Part shown: in pieces, positions 27,324 to 35,776 of the stretch
Numbering within the stretch: the first letter of the stretch is position 1
How the letters are laid out: each line of letters begins with the position of its first letter
Assembly (NCBI RefSeq): GCF_000714815.1
Contig: NZ_JMIH01000023.1
Coordinates: 186,001 to 250,000, forward strand
DNA length: 64,000 nt
Reading direction: 5' to 3'
Origin: Anditalea andensis
GTDB taxonomy: Bacteria > Bacteroidota > Bacteroidia > Cytophagales > Cyclobacteriaceae
Notes under the pieces: generated by a model
The model's input: the letters and a program-made list of their open reading frames with translations, nothing else
Databases searched by the model: none
What the model was told of the DNA's origin: nothing
Made by a program: the position numbers and the translations under genes

Positions 27324-27630
27324 AAGGAGAAGGCCAACGCCTTAGCATTTCCAATATATTTCTTCGAGCATACCCGATTATGTTCTTGATCTTCTTTCTA
27401 TCAAAGCCATTACCCAAAAAGGAAAAGTACTTGCGTCAACTTCAACTCGTTAACCGGGTTTTAGCCTTTCTTTCTTTTCTCAACAGCATTTCTAGATGTA
27501 TTTAGTAATGTCCAGCTTCAGTTCATTTAGGAAGTCGAATAATAACACTGACTGTATCGCCTGTCATTTTAAGGTATTTATTCCAAAATGATTTCTGAAA
27601 AGAAAACCTATTTCCTTAAATCAAAGAAAT
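27324..27630. other. Spacer without recognised gene
   Basis: 307 bp between the HTH gene and the RepA-like gene. No conserved ORF or strong repeat was seen; it presumably contains the promoter of the downstream gene. Confidence 0.35.
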
Positions 27631-28653
27631 ATGTCTGCAAATAACCTTAGTAAAAGCGCATCAGAAAATTCTCCCATAGAGGATTTCTTGATAATAAAAT
27701 CCGCCAATGAGTGGATTGAAGAAGCGAAGAAAAAACCCATTCCAAAAAAAATCTTTGGGCCATTCTGGTATCAAGAGGAGCTTTGTATTCTTTTCGCAGA
27801 TACCAATCAAGGGAAATCCCTTTTGGCTGTCCAAATTATTGATAGCATTACCAAAGGATCGCCAACACTCGGTTTGGAAATGGAGTTGAAACCTTCTAAG
27901 GTTATTTTCTTTGATTTGGAGCTTACTTCCAAGCAATTTGAGATGCGGTATGCCCAACACGATCGACAAAATGATCGTTTATTTGATCATTTTAAATTTA
28001 GCGATCTCTTCTTCCGTGCTGAAATCAATCCTTATGGATATTGTGAGTCTATTGAAGAGTACGAAGCTTTTCTAGTAAATGAGATAGAAAATCAAACTTT
28101 AAAATCAGACACTAAAATTATCGTAATCGATAACCTGTCCTGTCTCATTTCCGACAATGAGAAAGCGAAGCACACAACACCATTTTTGATTAGGCTTAAT
28201 AATCTCAAAAAAATGTATGGTTGGTCGATACTTCTAATTGCGCATACTCCAAAAAGGAACCTTTTTGGGCCTATCAGCCGGAATGATATTCAAGGTAGTA
28301 AAAGCTTTATCAATTTGATAGACTCCTGATTTGCTGTGGGGGAAAGCCAGAAAGATCCAGCCATCAAATACCTAAAGCAGATCAAAGTCAGGTATGGAGC
28401 ATTCCAATATCCTTCGGAAAATGTCATGGTATGTAAAATAGGAAAGGATTCTAATTTCAGCTCTTTCCAGTTTATGGAATTTGGGCGGGAGTCAGATCAC
28501 CTTAAGCAACTAAATCCATCCGATAAATCTGAAATCAAAGAGAAAGCATTTGAACTCAAAAAGGATGGCTACTCAAACGTGAAAATTGCGGAAGAGCTTG
28601 GGGTTTCAGAAGGGGCAGTAAGGAAATGGTTGAAGCAGATTGAGAATGGGTGA
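27631..28653 (+). pseudogene. RepA-like AAA ATPase with HTH tail, interrupted by one in-frame TGA
   Basis: One reading frame of 340 codons with a single TGA at 28327-28329. Before the stop: a RecA-fold ATPase with LFADTNQGKSLLA (Walker A, about 52-64), IIVIDNLSCL (Walker B) and LLIAHTPKR. After it the same frame continues FAVGESQKDP and YLKQIKVRYG, blocks that normally follow DS directly in this family, then an HTH (YSNVKIAEELGVSEGAVRKWL). The change is thus a nonsense mutation, not a frameshift. Intact homologues are RepA/DnaB-like helicase loaders of mobilizable elements. The truncated 232-residue product keeps both Walker motifs. Readthrough or a base-call error cannot be excluded. Confidence 0.75.
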
Positions 28654-28661
28654 CGGCACAA

Positions 28662-28719
28662 CTCGTACACCTCGTACGGCTCGTACTTTTCATACATTAC
28701 GAAGCGTACGATCCGTACG
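28662..28719. repeat. CGTAC iteron-like array
   Basis: Three 9-bp tandem units starting CTCGTAC (28662, 28671, 28680), then two CGTACG palindromes (28705-28710, 28714-28719). It lies between the RepA-like gene and the mob genes. Candidate replication-initiator or relaxosome binding sites. Confidence 0.55.
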
Positions 28720-28842
28720 AACACTTTATTCAATGGGATCTGTACCGATAAAATATGTTGGCTTTCTCCAGGTGAAGCCTTCAACATCAAAAAAGAGATA
28801 GGATCCAAGAGTGTGCAGCATAGGAAGGTTTTCTTTTGGGGA

Positions 28843-28876
28843 GCAAGCCATGTTTTGGTCAGACCAAAACGCTTGC
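28843..28876. other. oriT-like bipartite hairpin
   Basis: Nested inverted repeat: GCAAGC / GCTTGC (28843-28848, 28871-28876) enclosing GTTTTGGT / ACCAAAAC (28852-28859, 28863-28870) with a 3-base loop. It lies 46 bp before mobC, the usual place of a transfer origin. The nic site is not identified. Confidence 0.55.
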
Positions 28877-28922
28877 ACTGTCCAAAAACCGGTTACTAAA
28901 TTCACTTTGTTCATTTATAAAA

Positions 28923-29267
28923 ATGGCCAGACCACCAAAAGAAAAAAAGGAGAAACGTTCCTTCCGGTATACTTTCCGGATGAATGAAGATGAGCTGCAA
29001 TTCTTGGAGAAGCTGTCCGACTATTCCGATCTTCCGACAGCGGAAGTGATCCGTGCATCGGTTTTTAAGAACAGGCTGCCCAAAGCCAAGGTGCCTATCT
29101 TGGACAAGCAGACATATCTTGAGCTGAAACGGATCGGCAACAATATCAATCAAATTGCCAGGCATTACAATTCACATATTGAGGTTCCCGATGAAAGGCT
29201 TAATGTATTCAATTCCCTTTCGGATAAACTGGATGCCGTGTTAAAAGTTTTGGTAAATGATCGCTAA
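28923..29267 (+). CDS. mobC: MobC-like relaxosome accessory protein
   Basis: A 114-residue protein from the ATG at 28923, chosen over an upstream in-frame ATG because homologues start with a basic MARPPKEKK stretch. It continues FRMNEDELQFLEKL and TAEVIRASVF (ribbon-helix-helix type) and ends with the conserved KRIGNNINQIARHYN motif of plasmid mobilization MobC proteins. It would bind oriT and help the relaxase. Its stop overlaps the relaxase start by 11 bp. Confidence 0.88.
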   Translation: MARPPKEKKEKRSFRYTFRMNEDELQFLEKLSDYSDLPTAEVIRASVFKNRLPKAKVPILDKQTYLELKRIGNNINQIARHYNSHIEVPDERLNVFNSLSDKLDAVLKVLVNDR

Positions 29268-30426
29268 ACAATCCATAGGATCTTCTTTTATGGGGGCGCT
29301 AACTTACAACCTGAGAAAGATGCAAAGCTCCAACACGGCGGAAAGAGCGGAGCTATTGGGTACAAATTTTATCAGCCTGGAAAAGCCTGTCATCAAAAAA
29401 GAGATGGATTTGATAGTTTCTCTCAACCCCGCCCTCAAACGTAACACCTACCATACTAGCCTGAACTTTGCTACGGGAGAAAAAGTATCCAATGAAAAGA
29501 TGCTTGCCATTGCCGAGGAATATATGGAGCGGATGGGATTTGACAATAATCCCTATTTTATTTTCCGGCATCATGATACTTCCCATCCCCATTGCCATAT
29601 TCTAGCTTTAAGGACGAGATTTGACGGAACCACTGTCTCTGACAGTAACAATTATAAAAGAAGCGAAAAGATCATCCGGGAGCTGGAAACGCAATATGGC
29701 CTGGAACAGGTAATAAACAGTGACCAGTCCTCCCTCCGTGCACCGGATAAGGATGAACTGGAAATGATACAGCGAACAGGCAAAGCTTCCCAGAAGATGA
29801 TCCTGCAGGAAAGAGTCAGCGCAGCTTTATCGAACTCAAAAAACCTTAAGGCATTTATTTTAAACTTAGAAAAAGCAGATGTCCATGTGCTCTTTAACCA
29901 GGCCAGTACTGGGAGGGTTTCGGGGATTTCATTTTTTATGGGAGATTTTAAAGCCAAGGGGCAGGCACTCGGAAACCAGTTCAAATGGGCAAATATCATC
30001 AACGCATTGGATTATGAACAAACTAGAGACCGCCAGGAAATTAGCCAGGCAAACAGCCGAACAAGGGCAAGATATGGAGAAGGGAGTGCGGATAAATACG
30101 GAGCCAATCGACCAGCTGGCCGGAGTGCTGAAAATCATACTGGACAACCAGCAAGCTCTGAGCAAGAAGCAAAATTTGCTGGGAGAGGGCCTGAGCAAGA
30201 AGCTCGCTCCACTGGACAGTTTGGAGAAGTGGATGAGGGACATAGAAAATACCCACATGAACTTGGTGAAACAGCAGCAGAAAACGAGGAGGCTGTTGAT
30301 GGCCATCTTCTTCACGGGGATCGTTCCGCTCCTGGCGTTCCTCACAGTTTTGGTGATAAAGATCTTTATCTTGAAATAGTACCTGAAGAGAATAATGATC
30401 GAAAGAGGCGGAGAAGAAAAAGGTGA
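29257..30426 (+). CDS. Relaxase / mobilization nuclease
   Basis: A 389-residue relaxase of the MobP-like (PF03432) family that nicks oriT and pilots the strand. Motifs: N-terminal IGSSFMGALTYNL with Tyr17 as candidate nucleophile, and the metal-binding triad HHDTSHPHCHIL (about 104-115). From about residue 253 the protein becomes low-complexity (Glu/Gly/Ala/Arg-rich). Over the same stretch a second frame encodes a plausible membrane protein, so the tail may be constrained by overlap. It is the last recognised mobilization gene of the element. Confidence 0.9.
   Translation: MIAKQSIGSSFMGALTYNLRKMQSSNTAERAELLGTNFISLEKPVIKKEMDLIVSLNPALKRNTYHTSLNFATGEKVSNEKMLAIAEEYMERMGFDNNPYFIFRHHDTSHPHCHILALRTRFDGTTVSDSNNYKRSEKIIRELETQYGLEQVINSDQSSLRAPDKDELEMIQRTGKASQKMILQERVSAALSNSKNLKAFILNLEKADVHVLFNQASTGRVSGISFFMGDFKAKGQALGNQFKWANIINALDYEQTRDRQEISQANSRTRARYGEGSADKYGANRPAGRSAENHTGQPASSEQEAKFAGRGPEQEARSTGQFGEVDEGHRKYPHELGETAAENEEAVDGHLLHGDRSAPGVPHSFGDKDLYLEIVPEENNDRKRRRRKR
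30014..30379 (+). CDS. Out-of-frame overlapping gene: coiled-coil protein with C-terminal membrane helix
   Basis: A 121-residue frame lying wholly inside the relaxase 3' region in another frame, from an ATG at 30014. It starts MNKLETARKLARQTAEQGQ, continues with heptad-like helices (LAGVLKIILDNQQALSKKQ, LDSLEKWMRDIENTHMNLV) and ends in one strong transmembrane helix (LLMAIFFTGIVPLLAFLTVLV). The organised protein in this frame against a low-complexity tail in the relaxase frame suggests it is real. Possibly a mobilization protein that anchors the relaxosome; function unknown. Confidence 0.6.
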   Translation: MNKLETARKLARQTAEQGQDMEKGVRINTEPIDQLAGVLKIILDNQQALSKKQNLLGEGLSKKLAPLDSLEKWMRDIENTHMNLVKQQQKTRRLLMAIFFTGIVPLLAFLTVLVIKIFILK

Positions 30427-30488
30427 AGATAAGGATTTAACTGTCTGAATTTCCAGAAAGTATTGCCAAAGACCAGGAATTAGTGGGC

Positions 30489-30706
30489 GATAACAGCCAT
30501 GAAAATCGGCGTTTAAAGTGCTGAATAAACAGATGGCTGTATATCCAGAAACATAGGAACACCATGCCTTGCGAAAAAATATTTTGCAAGGTTATACAGA
30601 ATAAAAAGGAAGCAGTATCTTGTGGAAAAAAATAAACCCCACGTTTATGGCGCATGTCGTCCAATAATAAGTAGGGAATCCTTACAATGTGGGGGGATAA
30701 AAATGC
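30489..30706 (+). repeat. Diverged leader repeat copy A
   Basis: About 215 bp that aligns with 33519-33735. Shared blocks in order: CCATGAAAA, ACAGnnGGCTGTnTATCC, a small hairpin, GAATAA, GTATCTTG-GGAAAAA-TAAA, and GTGGGG near the 3' end. Copy A ends about 80 bp before the STAND-nuclease gene. No conserved ORF was found in it. Confidence 0.6.
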
Positions 30707-30784
30707 TAGCAACGATTTTGCTAAAAACCGTTTCGAAATTAACAGTTTATAATTCCTTCAATTTAAAAAAAACTAACGCTAGAA

Positions 30785-33076
30785 ATGGAATATGACTTTT
30801 CAAAATTAAATGATCGGGAATTTGAAGTTTTAGCTGCTTCTGTAATTGAGAAAGAACAAAAAAATAAGGTAGAGATTTTTAAGTCCGGACGAGATGGTGG
30901 TGTTGACGGTAGATTTTGGGTTGGTGAAAAAAAGGAAGGAATTATACAGTGTAAACATTATCTAGAAACTACGTACCCTAAATTAATCTCAAAATTAAAA
31001 ACCGAGGAGTTAGTTAAAGTAAAAAAACTAAATCCCAGTAAATATATTTTTGTAACTTCAAAAAAGCTTTCTAGAATAAATAAATTAGAAATCAAAGATA
31101 TTTTTCATCCCTACATTCATACAGAAGAAGATATTTGGGGACTAGAAGATTTAAATACTTTTTTGTCTAGGAAAGAAAATCAAGATATCGTAGAACGGAA
31201 TTACAAACTATGGATTACTAGTACGAGTGTTTTAGATATTATCTATAGCAATGCCATAAAAGGTAGAAGTAAAGTTACAATAAGAGAAATTGAAGAAAGG
31301 TCCTATAGATATGTAATAACCGAAAATCATATTAAAGGATTAAGAATACTAGAAGAAAATAATGTAATAATCCTGACTGGTGAGCCAGGAATCGGAAAAA
31401 CTACGCTTGCTGATAATTTGGCAATACACTATATAGCAAAAGGTTATGAATTCTGCGATATAGAAGAAAATATTAGCGAAGCGGAAAGCTTATTTCGTGA
31501 AAATGAACAAAAGAAAATTATCTTTTATTGTGACGATTTTTTAGGTAGCAATATGTATGACGCTATTAACAATAAAAAAGATTCTCATATTGTCAAATTC
31601 ATAAATAGAATTAGAAAAGATAAAAGCAAGAAATTTATACTTACATCAAGGACGAATATCTTAAATAAAGCATACAGCTTAAGTCACATTTTTCAAAATT
31701 TTAAGATTCGTGATAATGAATTTTTATTAACAATTGGAAATTTGACTAATATAGATAAAGCAAAAATTCTTTACAATCACATATATCATTCAAATTTACC
31801 AGAACAATTTATCGATGTTATATACAAAGATAAAAGATATAAAGAAATTATAAAACATCGAAATTTTAACCCCAGAATAATAGAATTTATAACTGATTCT
31901 TCTGTTTTTGGCAATTTAAAACCCGAAAGCTATTGGGAATATATTATCAAAAGTCTAAATGAACCTGAGGTTATTTGGGCAACTTATTTTCAGAACCAAA
32001 CTGACGACTGTGTTAGAGCTCTTACATTTTTAACTGTTTATAATAACGGAAAAATATCTGAGGATAATTTAAGGAAATCTTACAATAGCTTTCTAAGTAT
32101 TCACCCAGTAAATTTGGGTGATCATTCTGATAAAACTTTTGAAGCTGTAAGAAAATTAGCAACTAAATCACTATTAAATAGAAATTTAATTGAGGACAAT
32201 AAATACGAATATGTTTTATTCAACCCATCCATTGCAGATTTTGTTCTAAGTTCATACTCTAATGAAATTGATTTGATTTGTAATCTTATAAAGTCATTAG
32301 AGACCGAAGCTTCCATAGATTTTTTGCACGCACTATTTAGGTCGAATAAAATTAATAGTAGGTTTCTAAATATGATTTTAGAAGATTTATTTGGTTATTT
32401 CTATGAACATAAATTGAGTGAGGAAGATTGGGATTTTTTAATTGCTTTAAGTTACTTAGATTTTTTTAATGAAAATATAAATAAACGGGTAGAGATTTTT
32501 TTAAAAGCATTAATAAATGCTGATAGACCGAGCGGTCATAGAATATGGGAATTATTAATGATATTATCAGAGTTTGAACCAGAAATTAAGTATAAAGATT
32601 TTAAGTTCTTATATTATTTTATATTTAACATAGATGATGACAACACGTTAAAAAAGCTATTAGATTTTGTAGATGAACACAATATTGCCGATGAAGATAT
32701 TTTAATTCAAATTGATGATTTACTTGAAAAATATTTAAGAAGCTTTGTTGATAATAATGATTTAAGTATAGATTTCGCTAAATATATTAGTCAATCTTAC
32801 TATCACGAAGGTTATCCTGAAATAGATGTTGACATACATGGAATTGAGAATGAAATCCGTGATAATCTTGACTCCTTTTTAGATGGCTTCAATATAAATG
32901 TGTTAGATAGAATTTGTTTTGATACATCTAACATAGTTTCAAGCATTGATGTGGATTCTATGGTTACACGATATTTGGAAAATTATGAGCCTGATTATGA
33001 TAGAGACGCTCATGGAAGTTATTTTTCGGGTAGCTCGGGGGAAGATGATATCGATGCTATATTTGAACGTTCGTAG
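30785..33076 (+). CDS. Mrr-type nuclease fused to STAND ATPase (Avs-like defence protein)
   Basis: A 763-residue protein. Residues 1-115 form an Mrr-like restriction endonuclease domain with GGVDGRF (D41) and IIQCKHY (Q55, K57), a PD-QxK active site. A P-loop NTPase of the nSTAND3 type follows, with LTGEPGIGKTTLAD (Walker A, about 197-210) and KKIIFYCDDFLG (Walker B, about 243-254). A long helical C-terminal region (about 420-763) is the likely sensor. This nuclease-STAND-sensor layout is that of antiviral STAND proteins, which cut DNA after recognising a phage protein. Very AT-rich compared with the flanks. The trigger is unknown. Confidence 0.8.
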   Translation: MEYDFSKLNDREFEVLAASVIEKEQKNKVEIFKSGRDGGVDGRFWVGEKKEGIIQCKHYLETTYPKLISKLKTEELVKVKKLNPSKYIFVTSKKLSRINKLEIKDIFHPYIHTEEDIWGLEDLNTFLSRKENQDIVERNYKLWITSTSVLDIIYSNAIKGRSKVTIREIEERSYRYVITENHIKGLRILEENNVIILTGEPGIGKTTLADNLAIHYIAKGYEFCDIEENISEAESLFRENEQKKIIFYCDDFLGSNMYDAINNKKDSHIVKFINRIRKDKSKKFILTSRTNILNKAYSLSHIFQNFKIRDNEFLLTIGNLTNIDKAKILYNHIYHSNLPEQFIDVIYKDKRYKEIIKHRNFNPRIIEFITDSSVFGNLKPESYWEYIIKSLNEPEVIWATYFQNQTDDCVRALTFLTVYNNGKISEDNLRKSYNSFLSIHPVNLGDHSDKTFEAVRKLATKSLLNRNLIEDNKYEYVLFNPSIADFVLSSYSNEIDLICNLIKSLETEASIDFLHALFRSNKINSRFLNMILEDLFGYFYEHKLSEEDWDFLIALSYLDFFNENINKRVEIFLKALINADRPSGHRIWELLMILSEFEPEIKYKDFKFLYYFIFNIDDDNTLKKLLDFVDEHNIADEDILIQIDDLLEKYLRSFVDNNDLSIDFAKYISQSYYHEGYPEIDVDIHGIENEIRDNLDSFLDGFNINVLDRICFDTSNIVSSIDVDSMVTRYLENYEPDYDRDAHGSYFSGSSGEDDIDAIFERS

Positions 33077-33518
33077 TTTAAAATAAACCTTCGCAAACAT
33101 CACGTTGAGGCTATTTCGCTATCTTAACACTTTCGTAGCTGCCATAATCTAGGAAGTCGTACACAAAAGAACACTTCCCTTCCGGTAGCCTTTAATTGCT
33201 TCTGCAATCTTATTTGGAGGTCTTTCCCTCGTTATCATTTCGTCCCATTTTTAGCAAATATTTGGGACAAGGACTGCCTTTTAAAAAACTTAGTTTTTTA
33301 AATTTACCGTGGCACCTGAATCCGTCAACGTGCGACCCCACGATCCAAAGGCTAGTCGATTCCATGCGTCGTCATCGACACCTTGGCACAAAAGCAGTTA
33401 AAAGTACAGACGTTGAAAGATGGAATCCGCATTCTAAGCCTGGCTATTGAAGAAAAAAGAGGAAACGCACGATTGGGGCGGATAAATCAATTGCGAAGGG
33501 CCTGAATTAACCTGAGAA
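33077..33518. other. Spacer with possible gene remnant
   Basis: Non-coding apart from a possible remnant: the frame 33356-33505 reads about 49 residues ending TLKDGIRILSLAIEEKRG then NARLGRINQLRRA and a stop, which looks like the charged C-terminus of a lost protein. The base composition here is less AT-rich than in the genes on either side. No identity can be assigned. Confidence 0.35.
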
Positions 33519-33735
33519 TTACAACCATGAAAAATTGGATTCCAAAGGTCTCGGTAAACAGGAGGCTGTGTATCCCCATATCTAGGTACACATATACCTA
33601 AATAAAAAATAATTTCACTATGGGAAACGAATAACAAGGAAATTGTATCTTGGGGAAAAATAAATCTTTGCTTTTTAGAGCAATGCAACCAGTCATAGGA
33701 GATTAGCGCTATAAAGTGGGGAGGTCGAATGTTTT
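33519..33735 (+). repeat. Diverged leader repeat copy B
   Basis: Counterpart of 30489-30706. The block order is the same, and a TAGGTA / TACCTA hairpin sits where copy A has CCTTGC / GCAAGG. Copy B runs right up to the ATG of the next gene (33729). Confidence 0.6.
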
Positions 33736-34571
33736 TCGCTCGTGCTAAAAATCACATACAAATGAACTTAGACGATCTGCCAAAGCACAACCTTGAAAAA
33801 GAATATTTAGAACATCCTGTTTTCGAACAGTTGAAAGAACTTATAGATTTTTATGAGGCTCTTTCAGATACAACAATGGGGTTCATAAGCCAAGGAACCA
33901 AAGCAATTTTCAATCTCGATACGTATGTTTTCACTTCTATTAGTGGAACATTAGAATCAATTAAAAATATCCTACACAGTGGTAGATTAAATGATTCTTA
34001 CGCACTTTTGAGAAAATATTACGATTCAACAATCATTAACATCTACACAAATCTTTACTTGAACGACCATTTTTCAATTGACAATTTCATTGTTAAACAT
34101 ATTGAGAACTGGCGAAGTGGTAACGAAACGATTCCTGAATTTCGAGTTATTTCGAGGTATATTAAAAATTCCGATAAACTAAAACCAATAACGGATTTAT
34201 TACAAAAAGACGAGCTGTACAAGGTAATTAGAGAAAGATGTAATGACCATACTCACTATAACTTCTATCATAACTTGCTTCTTAATGATAATCAAATTCG
34301 ACTTAAGGGCAGAGTAAAAGCTATTAATCATTTTCAAAGTGATTTAATTGCAATTTTTGTCCAGCATTTCTCTTACCTATTTTATTTAAATGACCAATAT
34401 ATGAGGTCATCTGATTATGTAGATTATCTTGATATGGGAATGACGCCAGAAGAAGATTCGCAATACTGGGTTGCTTCATTTATACAAAAAGCTTTTGATA
34501 ATTTTCTCAAAGTTTATAGACCTGACATTGCAGATGAGTTAAAAGCAAAAACATCAATGTGGCTCAAATAG
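33729..34571 (+). CDS. Unknown helical protein, possible HEPN-like defence gene
   Basis: A 280-residue helical protein without signal peptide or membrane segment. A second ATG at 33762 (MNLDDLP) is also a possible start. Conserved-looking parts are SISGTLESIKNIL, LRKYYDSTIINIY and RERCNDHTHYNFYHN. The last fits a loose R-x5-H pattern seen in HEPN RNases, but this is weak. It follows leader repeat B in the same way that the STAND nuclease follows repeat A. Function unknown. Confidence 0.55.
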   Translation: MFFARAKNHIQMNLDDLPKHNLEKEYLEHPVFEQLKELIDFYEALSDTTMGFISQGTKAIFNLDTYVFTSISGTLESIKNILHSGRLNDSYALLRKYYDSTIINIYTNLYLNDHFSIDNFIVKHIENWRSGNETIPEFRVISRYIKNSDKLKPITDLLQKDELYKVIRERCNDHTHYNFYHNLLLNDNQIRLKGRVKAINHFQSDLIAIFVQHFSYLFYLNDQYMRSSDYVDYLDMGMTPEEDSQYWVASFIQKAFDNFLKVYRPDIADELKAKTSMWLK

Positions 34572-34904
34572 CCAATATTGTGAAGCAGTAACCGCTAACT
34601 AAAGTTTAGCGTAATGGCGGATTAGGGCAAATTTTTGAGTTTTAGCATTCTATTTCACAAAAGACAATTTCACTTACCCCGGATGCCAATGGAAGGCAGG
34701 AAACACCGAACTTGCAAAACCTCCGAAAGCTGCCCGCGGGCAAGGTCTATACCCAGAAAAGTACAAAAAGCCTTCAAAACCATAAGTCCATTCGATGATT
34801 TATAGGGAAGAAACTATGTTAAGACAATTGTATCCGGAATATTTGCTTAGTTTTATCACGTTGATAAATGAGTTGGCACCAAGCTAAAAGAACACTTACA
34901 TAAA
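34572..34904. other. Spacer without recognised gene
   Basis: 333 bp. Contains a small hairpin (CGCTAAC / GTTTAGCG around 34594-34612) and an AATTGTATC block that weakly recalls the leader repeats. Nothing else seen. Confidence 0.3.
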
Positions 34905-35351
34905 ATGGAAGAACAAAGAGAAATTCAGAGACAGTTTAGACAACAACAGGAGAAATTTGTCTACAATTTAATTGCTCTTTCTGTGACAGCTATTGGATTT
35001 TCTATTTATAAGACAACGGGGCAGCCCTTGAAATGGATTCAATTGCCCTTAGGAACTGCAATTTTATGTTGGGGCTTGAGTATATTCTGCGGATTAAGCC
35101 TTTTAAAGTATGTTATAAGCACGTTATATGCGAATAATACATATTTTGACATTATACAAGGCAGGAATTCAGAAATAGGAAATCATCCACAAAAAATTGA
35201 AGCCGCCACATCAGGAGTAAAACAAGCAATGGATATAAATTCGAACAGAGCAAGCTCATATTCAAAATGGCAAGAAAGGTTGTTTTACCTCGGCATTGTT
35301 TTATTTCTTGTTTGGCACATAACCGAAATGTATCAAGTAATACCCCATTGA
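34905..35351 (+). CDS. Unknown small membrane protein
   Basis: A 148-residue protein with a charged, Gln-rich N-terminal helix (EEQREIQRQFRQQQEKF), a hydrophobic pair near residues 22-33 and 45-70, and a third segment near 125-143 (RLFYLGIVLFLVWHI). Probably an inner-membrane protein. Its stop overlaps the likely TTG start of the next gene, so the two are coupled. No family recognised. Confidence 0.6.
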   Translation: MEEQREIQRQFRQQQEKFVYNLIALSVTAIGFSIYKTTGQPLKWIQLPLGTAILCWGLSIFCGLSLLKYVISTLYANNTYFDIIQGRNSEIGNHPQKIEAATSGVKQAMDINSNRASSYSKWQERLFYLGIVLFLVWHITEMYQVIPH

Positions 35352-35776
35352 AGAAGAAAATTAAATATGGACTGATTACTATTTCAATTTTGATAATTGG
35401 CTTGTTTGTCGCTTATGGAATTTTCATAAGCAACTTTGACTTATTCGGAGAACCTGAAAAAGTAATCTTTAAAACAAACTGCGACTATGAAGGACGTAGA
35501 CAGTCGACAATTTTCGAATATGGCGGAAATGCAGTGACTAATCCTGCAATAATAGTTTCAATCGACTTGGGTTGCTCTGACAATCCCGACGACTCAAAAA
35601 AGAAAACAGTGTTCTCCGCTGAACAGACAAGTGGCATGATGGTGGAGACAGAATGGAAATCGTTTGACACGTTAACGATTATCTATTCGGACAGACTTGA
35701 ACCGATAACACAACTTGAAAAAGTAATTTACTCGGATTCAACCTTAAACCTGACCATTGAATATGAAAAAAAGTAA
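35348..35776 (+). CDS. Unknown single-pass membrane protein, TTG start
   Basis: A 142-residue protein if read from the TTG at 35348, which overlaps the previous TGA. The upstream ATG at 35267 would give a non-hydrophobic extension inside the previous gene. From the TTG it starts KKKIKYGLITISILIIGLF, a clear signal-anchor, followed by an extracytoplasmic beta-rich domain with two cysteines (about residues 40 and 71). Function unknown; it forms a pair with 34905. Confidence 0.55.
   Translation: MKKKIKYGLITISILIIGLFVAYGIFISNFDLFGEPEKVIFKTNCDYEGRRQSTIFEYGGNAVTNPAIIVSIDLGCSDNPDDSKKKTVFSAEQTSGMMVETEWKSFDTLTIIYSDRLEPITQLEKVIYSDSTLNLTIEYEKK

Noticed and set aside
29879-30013. N-terminal extension of the overlapping membrane protein gene
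   Set aside because: The upstream part (MSMCSLTRPVLGG...) is not protein-like; the ATG at 30014 starts the coherent helical protein.
33196-33450. 84-codon plus-strand ORF after the STAND gene
   Set aside because: Composition is not protein-like, and another frame in the same place (33356-33505) looks more natural.
30489-33735. Leader repeats as retron msr/msd
   Set aside because: No reverse transcriptase gene is present in the element, so a retron cannot be supported.
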